Of a DNA stretch of 64,000 nt, positions 17,139 to 25,746 are shown piece after piece. Location: contig WBUH01000018.1 in NCBI GenBank assembly GCA_008933805.1, positions 1 through 64,000 on the forward strand, in the 5' to 3' direction. The stretch's first letter is position 1. Each line of letters begins with the position of its first letter. The notes under the pieces are model-generated. The model was not told the DNA's origin and did no database searches. It saw only the letters and a program-made list of their open reading frames with translations. The position numbers were made by a program, and so were the translations under genes. Source of the stretch: Bacteroidota bacterium (lineage in GTDB: Bacteria; Bacteroidota; Bacteroidia; UBA8524).

Positions 17139-19332
17139 TTTCGTTGATTATTACTTGCAAACGCCTTGCATCGCCTACCATCCAAACAATATCACCTTCT
17201 TTAAACACAAAATGCGATTCGGGGTTTAAGCTTCTCAAGCCATCACGCTCCACTCCTACTACCAAACCCTTGGTAAGTTCGCGGATGCCTGAATCACGAA
17301 TAGTTTGACCTATCAACTCCGACTCTTTACTGATTAGTACCTGTTTTAGCGTAATTTGCTGTTTAGCTGCTAAAAAGTCATTAATGATACCGTCTTTAGG
17401 CTCAATGGCGGCTTTAAAATCCTGTAACTGTTCATCCGTACCTATTACAGAAATATGATCGTTGGGATATAGTTTTTCATCACGACTAGGCGCTACTATT
17501 ATAAACACGTCGCGCTCAATTTTTGCAATATTTACCCCAAAACGTTCCCGCAACGAAAGTTCTTGCAAGCTTTTACCCACACCCTCATACCCTGCCGGAA
17601 TCACAAAATCAGCAAGGTGAGTGTCCCACGGGGCAAGTGCGGGTTTATTACGTTCGCGTTCGTTCAGGTTGTTTAAAAACCGTAACTCTATCTTACCGTA
17701 AAAGGCTTCTATCTTTTTTGACATTAATAATAATACTATCACAATAATGGCTCCCGCAACCAGCGCAGTAGTGGGCGAAAACAACCTATCCAGCAAAAAA
17801 CCGATAAAGAACACCGATAGCGCTATCCTGAATAGTTGCAAAACGACCAATGGCCCTTTGTTTTGTATCCATACACGTGCGTATGCCTCATGTAGAGTGC
17901 GGCGCAATGATAATGCCCATAAAAATGGCGCAAGAACTAATAACGTAAGGGCAGCTGTTATTGCCATTCCCCATTTATAGCCTTCAAAAATTACAACTAC
18001 GTATTGTATAGATAGTAATATGATAGTGGTAATAACCACTGAAAATATTATAATGTTTAAGATTGAGGCTCTAAGTATTTTTCGCCAATCGCTTACAGCA
18101 GTTACTGTTCGGGTTTGGGCACCGTATTTCTCAAGACTGTCTTTCCAACGTTTAGGCAGTAGTTTTTCAAAAAACTCATACACCGGTGAAGACAGCTTTA
18201 TCATGTAGGGTGTAGTAAAGGCAGTGATAACAGAGACGGCTACTGCAACAGGGTATAAAAAACCGCTGGTTACTTTTAGCGAAACACCCAAGGTGGCTAT
18301 AATAAATGAGAACTCGCCGATTTGCGACAAGCTCATGCCTGCTTGCAACGATGTTTTTAGCGGCTGACCGGTAATAAGTGCCCCAATGCTTACAAACAAA
18401 GGTTTACCAATAATTAACACTAAAGTGGCTGCCGCAATGGGTAATGCATATTGCACTAATATTTGAGGGTCGATAAGCATACCTACTGACACAAAGAACA
18501 CTGCCCCGAACAAGTCTTTTACGGGTTTCACCAAATGTTCAATCTTTTCTGCATGAACCGTTTCGGCTAAGATAGAACCCATGATAAATGCGCCCAATGC
18601 TGATGAAAAGCCTACTGCGGTAGCTAATACCACCATCAACAAACACAAGGCTAATGATACAATCAGCATGGTTTCATCGTTCATCAGTCTTTTGGCTTTT
18701 TTAAGGAATGTGGGTATAAAGAAGATACCTGCCAAAAACCAAATGGTTAGAAAAAATACCAGTTTTACTAATGAGGCCACCATTTCACCGCCTGCAAAAG
18801 TTTGGCTGATAGCTACGGTAGAGAGTATTACCATAAGCACTACAGCCACCAAATCTTCAACCACTAATACACCAAGTACGATACCTGTAAAGTTTTGACT
18901 TTTTACACCCAACTCGTCAAAAGCTCTGATAATGATAGTAGTGGAAGCTATGGCCAGTATCCCGCCTAAAAACAAACTGTCCATGCCGCTCCATCCTAAT
19001 AAGTTGCCCAGCAAATATCCCATCAGCATAGTAGCCCCTACCTCAATAAAGGCGGTAATAGCTGAAACCCCTCCTACTTTAATCAGTTTTTTAAAACTAA
19101 ACTCAAGGCCAAGGCTAAACAATAAGAACACAACACCGATATCGGCCCATGTTCTAATGTTGTCAATTTCAATTACAGTTGGGAAAAGCGAGAAGTTGGG
19201 ACCTATTAAAAACCCCGCAATAATGTACCCAAGAACCAGCGGTTGTTTAAGTCGTTTAAAGATAAGACTTATTGCACCGGCTGCTCCCAGTATAAGGGCA
19301 AGATCGGTTATTAAGTTTGGCAGATGTAGCAT
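17131..19332 (-). CDS. CPA2-type cation:proton antiporter with TrkA_C domain
   Basis: About twelve to thirteen transmembrane helices occupy residues 5-385 and match the Kef/CPA2 exchanger fold (IFKRLKQPLVLGYIIAGFLIGP, GVVFLLFSLGLEFSFKKL, GFSSALGAFIMGSILAET). Further helices run to about residue 535. The C-terminal 170 residues are soluble. They include a TrkA_C-like module (VGKSLQELSLRERFGVNIAKIERD) and a second similar half ending in a GDIVWMVGD segment. No nucleotide-binding RCK_N domain is obvious, unlike E. coli KefC. The protein probably exchanges K+ or Na+ for H+ across the inner membrane. It is a single gene. Confidence 0.88.
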   Translation of the reverse strand: MLHLPNLITDLALILGAAGAISLIFKRLKQPLVLGYIIAGFLIGPNFSLFPTVIEIDNIRTWADIGVVFLLFSLGLEFSFKKLIKVGGVSAITAFIEVGATMLMGYLLGNLLGWSGMDSLFLGGILAIASTTIIIRAFDELGVKSQNFTGIVLGVLVVEDLVAVVLMVILSTVAISQTFAGGEMVASLVKLVFFLTIWFLAGIFFIPTFLKKAKRLMNDETMLIVSLALCLLMVVLATAVGFSSALGAFIMGSILAETVHAEKIEHLVKPVKDLFGAVFFVSVGMLIDPQILVQYALPIAAATLVLIIGKPLFVSIGALITGQPLKTSLQAGMSLSQIGEFSFIIATLGVSLKVTSGFLYPVAVAVSVITAFTTPYMIKLSSPVYEFFEKLLPKRWKDSLEKYGAQTRTVTAVSDWRKILRASILNIIIFSVVITTIILLSIQYVVVIFEGYKWGMAITAALTLLVLAPFLWALSLRRTLHEAYARVWIQNKGPLVVLQLFRIALSVFFIGFLLDRLFSPTTALVAGAIIVIVLLLMSKKIEAFYGKIELRFLNNLNERERNKPALAPWDTHLADFVIPAGYEGVGKSLQELSLRERFGVNIAKIERDVFIIVAPSRDEKLYPNDHISVIGTDEQLQDFKAAIEPKDGIINDFLAAKQQITLKQVLISKESELIGQTIRDSGIRELTKGLVVGVERDGLRSLNPESHFVFKEGDIVWMVGDARRLQVIINENS

Positions 19333-19492
19333 GAACTACCTGCAATATACCAAAAACGGTAATGTTTCCCCTGCCCTGTTTATTAACAATCAGTTGTAAG
19401 CCGCGCTTTAATTATTGATAATTAATAGTTTACTTAAGTATAATGTGTATGTTAAAACCGGCTTAAACCTAAAAAACCTCACTTATAACCAT

Positions 19493-19518
19493 AAAAAAGG
19501 GCGGCAATGTGCCGCCCT
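19493..19518 (-). terminator. Intrinsic terminator of the T9SS cargo gene
   Basis: On the minus strand the stem AGGGCGGC/GCCGCCCT is followed by a T-run. It lies about 30 bp past the stop codon at 19548. Confidence 0.8.
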
Positions 19519-19547
19519 AATTAGAAAAAGGAAAAACAGTAGAGAGT

Positions 19548-21347
19548 TTATTTTACAATAAGTGTTACCGTTTTATTTTGTTGTTGGCCAAGTACTTTCA
19601 CACTGTACATGCCGGCAGCCATGTTTGTGCTGCTAATATCAACAGGCAGTTTATTGATACCTTTTGATAGCGTGTGTTTGTTGCTGTAATACAATTTGCC
19701 AAGCAAGTCATAAATTTCAATTGTAGCATCGCCTGTTACGTCGCTATCAATTTGCAGTGTTACTTCTTTAGAGCCTGCTGCAGTTGGATTAGGCATAATT
19801 AACATAGCATCATCGGCAGTTTTGTCTTCTTTAGGTGCAACACGGGCATTACTACCGCCGCCTATTACAGGTGCAAAACATAGCGGTTGATCCTTCATGT
19901 TAAAATGGAAGGCAGTAATGTTCATATTAGGGTTAAGATTAATAATCGGGTTCACAGGCATTTGAGGCATTGGAGGCAAACCGCCAAGTTGAAGAGGATT
20001 AAAGAAAGCCTCGTTACAGCCTGATATACCATTATAATAAGCCCTAATCATGTACATATCTGCTCCGCCAAAAACTGCGAAACTGTTGTTTGTAGAACCA
20101 AAGATTGATAAACCGTCAAAATTTGGAGGAGGAGGGCCGCAAGGCACCAAATTGCGTTGGTCTAAATTATTACCAAAATCATCACCGCCTCCGCCGTATA
20201 TAAATTCGCCACCGGGTACACCGTTACCCCATGGATCCATTTTCACCACCATTACGTCGGCATTACCAAAAATGCTATTGCGTGCATTACCTACCGCATA
20301 GTATTCATACTGGCAAGCAGAGTTAAGGCGCTCCATAACATCGTAGCAATAGTTGTCATTTCCGGGGGCAAAACTTACATCAAAAATATTTAAGAACAGC
20401 GGCCCAATAAGCGGATCCATACGAGTAATCAAGAAATCATAATTACCGTTTATATTGGTATAACCACCCAAAATAAAGCCCGGAGGCCATATACCTGCTT
20501 GAGCAGTTTTAATACTTCTCCACTCTTCGTTTGAGTTAGGGAAACCGGTAATAATTACAGGGTGTGGTGCTGGAAAGCCATTGTTGGCATCAATATGAAA
20601 TAAAAAGGCATCGTCATCACCATTCACTGTATTTATTTTACCCACAATAGCTGCTCCCGGAGGGCCAAAAACAGGAATTAAGTTTTCAGCAATATCACGT
20701 CCGTAGGCATGCACAGCTGGAGGTAAAATATCATAAATCTGTCCCCATACCATTGCTCCTGTACATTCATTAAACCTGATAGCAAATACTTTTGAGTTTC
20801 CTCCAGGGTCTAAGCATGAACCTGTTACAAACCAATCGCCGGGGAAATTAATCGACCTTTCGATTCCTTGTACGTCAGTGATAATGAAGCCTGAACCAGC
20901 AATAGGGGTAAAGGTAAATATAGCCCCTACACCACCGCCCGGTGCTAAATGCATAAAAAACACACCGTTTTCAGGAATAGAAGGGTGATTGCTAAAACCG
21001 CCTACAATACCCAATCTACCTGCGCAGGTTTGCAGCTCTAAGGGTTGCGGAAATCCAATGGTATTTAACATTACACCGGTTCCGGGGTCGGTAAGCACAT
21101 AGTTTTCATTAAAGAACGGACCACCCGGAACATTACCGTTAATATCGGTATAGGTTGCAGGAATGGATCTTACCGGCAAACACGACAGTGTTAAGCCTGT
21201 CATAAACTGACCGATGGGCATGGGGCCGGTTGTATTAACACCGGTTAATCCGTACTCATCATTGTTTAGGCCGTAAACGTGTTGGAAGTACTGTGCTTTG
21301 GCAGTTAACCCTGTTAACACCAATGCAATTAAGATTAGTTTTTTCAT
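19548..21347 (-). CDS. Secreted protein with type A T9SS sorting domain
   Basis: A signal peptide (MKKLILIALVLTGLTAKAQ) is followed by about 490 residues of beta-rich, Gly/Pro/Asn-rich sequence with repeated phrases of the type G.TNINGNYDFLITRMDP, which resemble propeller-like SBBP or delta-60 repeats. I cannot assign a family with confidence. The C-terminal 80 residues, beginning MLIMPNPTAAGSKEVTLQI and ending GMYSVKVLGQQQNKTVTLIVK, are a type A sorting domain. The product is therefore a cargo of the type IX secretion system and ends up outside the cell or on its surface. It is a single gene with a clear terminator. Confidence 0.82.
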   Translation of the reverse strand: MKKLILIALVLTGLTAKAQYFQHVYGLNNDEYGLTGVNTTGPMPIGQFMTGLTLSCLPVRSIPATYTDINGNVPGGPFFNENYVLTDPGTGVMLNTIGFPQPLELQTCAGRLGIVGGFSNHPSIPENGVFFMHLAPGGGVGAIFTFTPIAGSGFIITDVQGIERSINFPGDWFVTGSCLDPGGNSKVFAIRFNECTGAMVWGQIYDILPPAVHAYGRDIAENLIPVFGPPGAAIVGKINTVNGDDDAFLFHIDANNGFPAPHPVIITGFPNSNEEWRSIKTAQAGIWPPGFILGGYTNINGNYDFLITRMDPLIGPLFLNIFDVSFAPGNDNYCYDVMERLNSACQYEYYAVGNARNSIFGNADVMVVKMDPWGNGVPGGEFIYGGGGDDFGNNLDQRNLVPCGPPPPNFDGLSIFGSTNNSFAVFGGADMYMIRAYYNGISGCNEAFFNPLQLGGLPPMPQMPVNPIINLNPNMNITAFHFNMKDQPLCFAPVIGGGSNARVAPKEDKTADDAMLIMPNPTAAGSKEVTLQIDSDVTGDATIEIYDLLGKLYYSNKHTLSKGINKLPVDISSTNMAAGMYSVKVLGQQQNKTVTLIVK

Positions 21348-21637
21348 TGATTGATAGAATTGATTGATAGTGGTTTGAAAAGCAATTGCTATACAATGTT
21401 AAGAAAAGTAAAACAAAACCAAAAGAATATCTGCTGTTTTTTTAATTGATTTTCAAACGCTTATACAAAATAATAATCAACGGTCATCAATATACTATTG
21501 GGTAGTATTCAGCGCTATTAATGGCTTATTTTTGGGTTAAGCAATCGTTTGGCAGTAACTCCTGTTAAAAAATTGACGGCTGTTTGGCACTTAGCCACAA
21601 CAAGCCATATCTTAGCCGAAATTTAAGATTAGACAAC

Positions 21638-22843
21638 GTGTACCCTAATTTATATTTTCTCGTAAAAGACTGGTTTGGGATAGAAATACCCCTTTTCAAA
21701 ATCATTCAAATGTTCGGGCTTTTCATGGCCTTCTCATTTCTTGCGGCTTACTGGGTAATGACCAAAGAACTGAAACGACTGGAAGCAAACGGAACTTTAC
21801 GCTCATTTACCCGCAAAGTATGGGTAGATAAAGCCCCCGGAACCTACGATTATGCAATGAATTTTATTTTTTACTTCATTGCCGGTTTTAAGATTGTTGA
21901 GGGTATTTTTTCATTCGACCGATTAACCTCAAACCCTCAGGCGTTTTTACTGTCTACCGAGGGTAATTTATTGGGTGGTTTGGCTGCCGGAGCGTTGGGC
22001 GCCTATTTTGTGTACCGCGAGGGACAGAAAATGAAAGGCAAAACTGCCCGCCAAGTTGAAGAGACTCTTCTACCCCATCAAATGATGGGTAATATTACGT
22101 TTGTGGCCGCCATCACAGGTTTACCGGGTGCAAAACTGTTTCACATCTTTGAAAACATGAGCGAGTTTTACGCCGACCCTATGGGCGCGATACTCTCTTT
22201 TAGCGGCCTTACTTACTACGGAAGTTTGATAACCGGTGCCATTGGCGTTTTGTGGTACGTACGCAGGTTTGATATTCACTGGAGACACATGATTGATGCG
22301 GGTGGCGCGGCTATGATGCTAGCCTATGCAATGGGCAGAATGGGCTGCCATGTATCAGGCGACGGCGATTGGGGTATTGTAAACAAAGCCCCAAAACCGG
22401 GTTGGATGAGTGCTTTACCCGATTGGCTGTGGGCATATAACTATCCTAACAACGTAAACCGTGAGTGCAACCCCTACCCTAATTTGGATAACAGCATGGG
22501 GCAGGTATGTGATTTTAGTAATACTCCTTACTTGATAGACCCTGTATACCCAACACCTTTGTATGAAGTAGCCATGGGCTTAGTATTGTTTGGTATTATT
22601 TGGGCCTTACGTAAACGTTTGAAAGCGCCCGGACTCATCTTTTGTTTGTACATGGTGTTTGCAGGTATAGAGCGTTTTACAATTGAGCAGATACGTGTGA
22701 ACAACGTTATTGATTTTATGGGCATGCAAGCCACTCAAGCCGAATTTATTTCTATCGGAATGATAATTATCGGTATAGGTGCTGCGTTTTATTTCATAAA
22801 AACTCCTGTGAAGCCAAAAACTGCTGGCACACAAATTGAATAG
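21638..22843 (+). CDS. lgt: Prolipoprotein diacylglyceryl transferase family protein
   Basis: Lgt transfers diacylglycerol from phosphatidylglycerol to the lipobox cysteine of prolipoproteins in the inner membrane. The helices, the GRMGCHVSGDGDWG segment (residues about 233-246) and YPTPLYEVAMG near 307 match the Lgt signature and its HPTQLYE-like second motif. Compared with E. coli Lgt, the Asn after GR(L/M)G is Cys and the Glu is Asp, with one inserted residue; the catalytic Arg is kept. At about 401 residues it is longer than E. coli Lgt (291). GTG at 21638 is preferred because the protein then begins MYPNLYFLVKDWFG; an upstream TTG adds unrelated residues. It could be the main Lgt or a paralogue. 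Confidence 0.82.
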   Translation: MYPNLYFLVKDWFGIEIPLFKIIQMFGLFMAFSFLAAYWVMTKELKRLEANGTLRSFTRKVWVDKAPGTYDYAMNFIFYFIAGFKIVEGIFSFDRLTSNPQAFLLSTEGNLLGGLAAGALGAYFVYREGQKMKGKTARQVEETLLPHQMMGNITFVAAITGLPGAKLFHIFENMSEFYADPMGAILSFSGLTYYGSLITGAIGVLWYVRRFDIHWRHMIDAGGAAMMLAYAMGRMGCHVSGDGDWGIVNKAPKPGWMSALPDWLWAYNYPNNVNRECNPYPNLDNSMGQVCDFSNTPYLIDPVYPTPLYEVAMGLVLFGIIWALRKRLKAPGLIFCLYMVFAGIERFTIEQIRVNNVIDFMGMQATQAEFISIGMIIIGIGAAFYFIKTPVKPKTAGTQIE

Positions 22844-22872
22844 GTGTAATACACAGGCCAATACCTACCACT

Positions 22873-23436
22873 ATGAAAAAACATATCGCACTGTTTATAG
22901 CCGCTTTTGCTTTGCTTATGTTAAGCAACAAAGATGCTGATGCACAAAAGATAATCCGTTATGAATATGTTGACGGAGATTCTATACCCGTATATGAGTT
23001 TTCAGAAGTAACGTATAGCGAGTTGGATGACGCTGAAACCAAGAAAAAATACTTGCTGCTGATATACAATATCAAGATAGTATTCCCGTATGCAAAAATG
23101 GCTGCCTTCCGCCTGCAATTGATGGAAGACAACCTGCGCCAGTTAAAGGGCAAAGAGCGTAAAGAGTACCTAAAAGCATCAGAAAAAGCTTTTAAAGAAG
23201 AGTTTACAGGCTTCTTAAAGAATATGCCCCGCTCACGAGGTGTTTTGCTTACCAAGCTACTGTATCGCGAGACAGGTAAAACTGCTTACGAAATATTGGA
23301 TGCTTTTACCAACGGGTTTGAAACCTTTTTATGGAGCACTACAGCACAGGTTTTTGGCGGTGATTTGAAAGACACCTTCGACCCGATGGAAGATTATCAG
23401 ATAGAACATATCATCAAAGGGTTGCAATTAGAGTAG
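22873..23436 (+). CDS. DUF4294 family protein
   Basis: A signal peptide (about residues 1-24, ending DADA) precedes a 160-residue alpha-helical domain with the DUF4294 hallmarks: YEYVDGDSIPVYEFSEV, LIYNIKIVFPYAKMAAF, GFLKNMPRSRGVLLTKLLYRETGKTAYEI and DPMEDYQIEHII. The family is nearly restricted to Bacteroidota and has no known function; the protein should be periplasmic. It starts 29 bp after lgt and may be co-transcribed with it. Confidence 0.88.
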   Translation: MKKHIALFIAAFALLMLSNKDADAQKIIRYEYVDGDSIPVYEFSEVTYSELDDAETKKKYLLLIYNIKIVFPYAKMAAFRLQLMEDNLRQLKGKERKEYLKASEKAFKEEFTGFLKNMPRSRGVLLTKLLYRETGKTAYEILDAFTNGFETFLWSTTAQVFGGDLKDTFDPMEDYQIEHIIKGLQLE

Positions 23437-23548
23437 TCCTCTCCCGTTCACCTTTACCCATTACTTTGTATTCATTCGCAGCACAAGCCCATTTTGTGTG
23501 GTAAAATATTGTGTACTTAAAATTCGTTAAAATTTTAAATTGCCATCT

Positions 23549-24412
23549 ATGAAAAGAGCTGCCCTATACACAATAGCCCTGCTATTAAGCATTGGTGCAT
23601 TTGCACAGCGCAGTGCTGAGGACTATTATAACGACGGAATGAAATACGCACAACGGGGTAACTATAAAGAGGCCATCGGGTATTTTGATATGGCCATCCG
23701 CCTGAAAGCCGACGATTACTTTAGTATGTTTAACCGTGGCATTGCAAAATCTAAACTGGGTAACTATAACGAAGCCTTGGCCGATTTTAAATTGGTGCTT
23801 ACGTTTAAACCTGATTATGTAAAAGCCTATAACGCCATCGGAAGCTGTTACAAACGTCTTACCCACTACGACACCGCCGTAAACTATTACAGTAATGCGC
23901 TTGAGTTTGAAGCCAGCAATTCTGAAGCTTTATACCACCGAGCGCACATGTATGAAAGCATGAATATGTTTGACAGTGCCGCCAGCGACTTTTTAGAATT
24001 GGTTGAAATGGGCGTAGACGTGGGTGACAAAGGAAAATACTACAGCGATACCGCTAAAAACCGCCCTAAGCTAAACACTATTACCAAACTTACCCAAACC
24101 AGTACCGATGCTACGTATGGTTTTACGGCTAAAAACCCTATAAAAGTGGGCACAGGAAAAAAGGGAGGTTTTGGCAATGTGCGTGATTATCTGAATCTTT
24201 TGCGCGACAGTAAGAAAAAACCGATTAAATATAGCCGTGTACAAGCTTGCTGCCCCTACAAGCCAAAAGGTTTTGCAGGAAACGTATTTGACGAGGAGTA
24301 TAACATCACTTATGTTGATGAAACAGGTATTGAGGTAACCAAAAAACTATACCTTACTTATTACGAATACGAAGAGCCTAAAATCCCTATGGGATTAGCC
24401 ACAGGTAAATAA
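23549..24412 (+). CDS. Secreted TPR-repeat protein
   Basis: A signal peptide (MKRAALYTIALLLSIGAFAQ) is followed by four TPR units over residues 22-155 (YYNDGMKYAQRGNYKEAIGY, GIAKSKLGNYNEALADF, IGSCYKRLTHYDTAVNYY, YHRAHMYESMNMFDSAASDF). The C-terminal 110 residues are a non-repeat domain with a CCPYKPKGFAG segment that I do not recognise. ATG at 23549 is used because the earlier TTG in the same frame precedes the signal peptide by only three codons. The protein is likely a periplasmic scaffold. Confidence 0.8.
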   Translation: MKRAALYTIALLLSIGAFAQRSAEDYYNDGMKYAQRGNYKEAIGYFDMAIRLKADDYFSMFNRGIAKSKLGNYNEALADFKLVLTFKPDYVKAYNAIGSCYKRLTHYDTAVNYYSNALEFEASNSEALYHRAHMYESMNMFDSAASDFLELVEMGVDVGDKGKYYSDTAKNRPKLNTITKLTQTSTDATYGFTAKNPIKVGTGKKGGFGNVRDYLNLLRDSKKKPIKYSRVQACCPYKPKGFAGNVFDEEYNITYVDETGIEVTKKLYLTYYEYEEPKIPMGLATGK

Positions 24413-24414
24413 CA

Positions 24415-25230
24415 CTACCCTTTTTTATTCTCTTTTTGGGCAAAGGCTTTGTAATCCTTTATAAAATGGGAGAAATCGGTATAACCCAATTCTTCATAAG
24501 GATAGGCCGACCCATACGCCACATAATACGGCAATGCTTTTCTGAAACGGATGATACGGGCACTTACTTTCGGGGTAAGCCCTACGCTATGTACGAAATA
24601 ACGGGTAAGTGTTTTAGGTGTGAGGCTTAATACATTTGCCAGTTGATTTACATTATATGCCCCTTGCGCCTGCTGAAAATGGTTGATTGCCTTGTGCAGG
24701 TAATGATGACGGTAATTCTTCGCCTCGTTTTTGGCCAATAACGCGGTTAAAAACACTTCTAACCGTTGCGTGCGTTGTTCAAAAAGAGTGTCGTTAGCCA
24801 GTTTTTCTTCCAACTCGGCAGTTTTGGCAAGCTCTTCAATCAATACAAACCCGTTGTTTAGTTCCTGAGCATCAACAGCAAGCAATGAGCTAAGTCCGGC
24901 AGGCTTAAACTTAATGCCCAACAAAAAATTACCCTCGGCATGGTGGTACATTACCGGTTGGTTACGCTGCCCTACCACAATACTCTTTGCAAAACTCCAT
25001 TCATCCGTGCCTTCTTGTTTCTTTATACCAAAAGGGCTACCCAAATTAAACACCAACGAAGCATTTAAATTGGCAAATATTTGCTCCCAATAATCGTTTT
25101 CAGGTGCTCCGTTTCTTAAGTCCAACTGCCAGTAGCACTCCACATACGGCTGCAATAACAGGCCGGGTACAGCAAAACAATATTGCTTTGCAAAGTACTC
25201 AGCGTCCATTATTTCGGCTCGTATGCTCAT
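24415..25230 (-). CDS. AraC family transcriptional regulator (DUF6597-type N-terminus)
   Basis: The N-terminal 110 residues (PGLLLQPYVECYWQLDL ... LLGIKFKPAGLSSLL) match the DUF6597 sensor module seen in many Bacteroidota AraC proteins. The C-terminal 80 residues form the AraC helix-turn-helix pair (VNQLANVLSLTPKTLTRYFVHSVGLTPK and YEELGYTDFSHFIKDYKAFA). The start codon shares one base with the stop of the upstream small membrane protein gene (TAATG), so the two are translationally coupled, and the regulator may respond to that protein or control it. Confidence 0.87.
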   Translation of the reverse strand: MSIRAEIMDAEYFAKQYCFAVPGLLLQPYVECYWQLDLRNGAPENDYWEQIFANLNASLVFNLGSPFGIKKQEGTDEWSFAKSIVVGQRNQPVMYHHAEGNFLLGIKFKPAGLSSLLAVDAQELNNGFVLIEELAKTAELEEKLANDTLFEQRTQRLEVFLTALLAKNEAKNYRHHYLHKAINHFQQAQGAYNVNQLANVLSLTPKTLTRYFVHSVGLTPKVSARIIRFRKALPYYVAYGSAYPYEELGYTDFSHFIKDYKAFAQKENKKG

Positions 25231-25685
25231 TATTTATTAGCGGATTCCTTAGGGCTGGCAACATCAATTTGCCAAACCTCTTTCAGCACTCTTTTCAGTT
25301 GTTTACGTCCCCAAAACTTAGTATTCATTACATAAACAGTACCATCAGCAGTTATCAAAGTCACCTCCAGAGGTTGTGCAAAACTTTTGGGATAATCATG
25401 GAAATTTATCCTCAGTTGGTCTTTAGAAATTGTAACGGTCTTTCTTATAAACAGGTATTTTGAGATTGATAATGTAAGTGTATCATCGGTTTGGTCATAC
25501 ACTAATTTTAATACTTGCGGATAAAGGTTATTGATAAACAAACCTACCAAAGGTATCAAGTTAGCTAGAAATACTGCACGCATTTCCCTAATACCAAAAT
25601 AGAAACCTATAACACCCGTTACAAGTAATAAAGCAAAATACAAATTAGGGTTTGACAAAAAGCTTGAACGATATATTTTACTCAT
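25230..25685 (-). CDS. Small membrane protein of unknown function
   Basis: Two hydrophobic helices (about residues 15-33 and 37-53) are followed by a 90-residue soluble, beta-rich part (LVYDQTDDTLTLSISKYLFIRKTVTISKDQLRINF). The arrangement resembles PH-like membrane proteins, but I cannot assign a family. It is co-transcribed with the downstream AraC gene, whose start overlaps its stop by one base. Confidence 0.65.
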   Translation of the reverse strand: MSKIYRSSFLSNPNLYFALLLVTGVIGFYFGIREMRAVFLANLIPLVGLFINNLYPQVLKLVYDQTDDTLTLSISKYLFIRKTVTISKDQLRINFHDYPKSFAQPLEVTLITADGTVYVMNTKFWGRKQLKRVLKEVWQIDVASPKESANK

Positions 25686-25746
25686 TTATTAGGTGTTATA
25701 ATGACTTTGCTAAAGTTTTACTAAATGTATTTTATGAAAGAATTTA

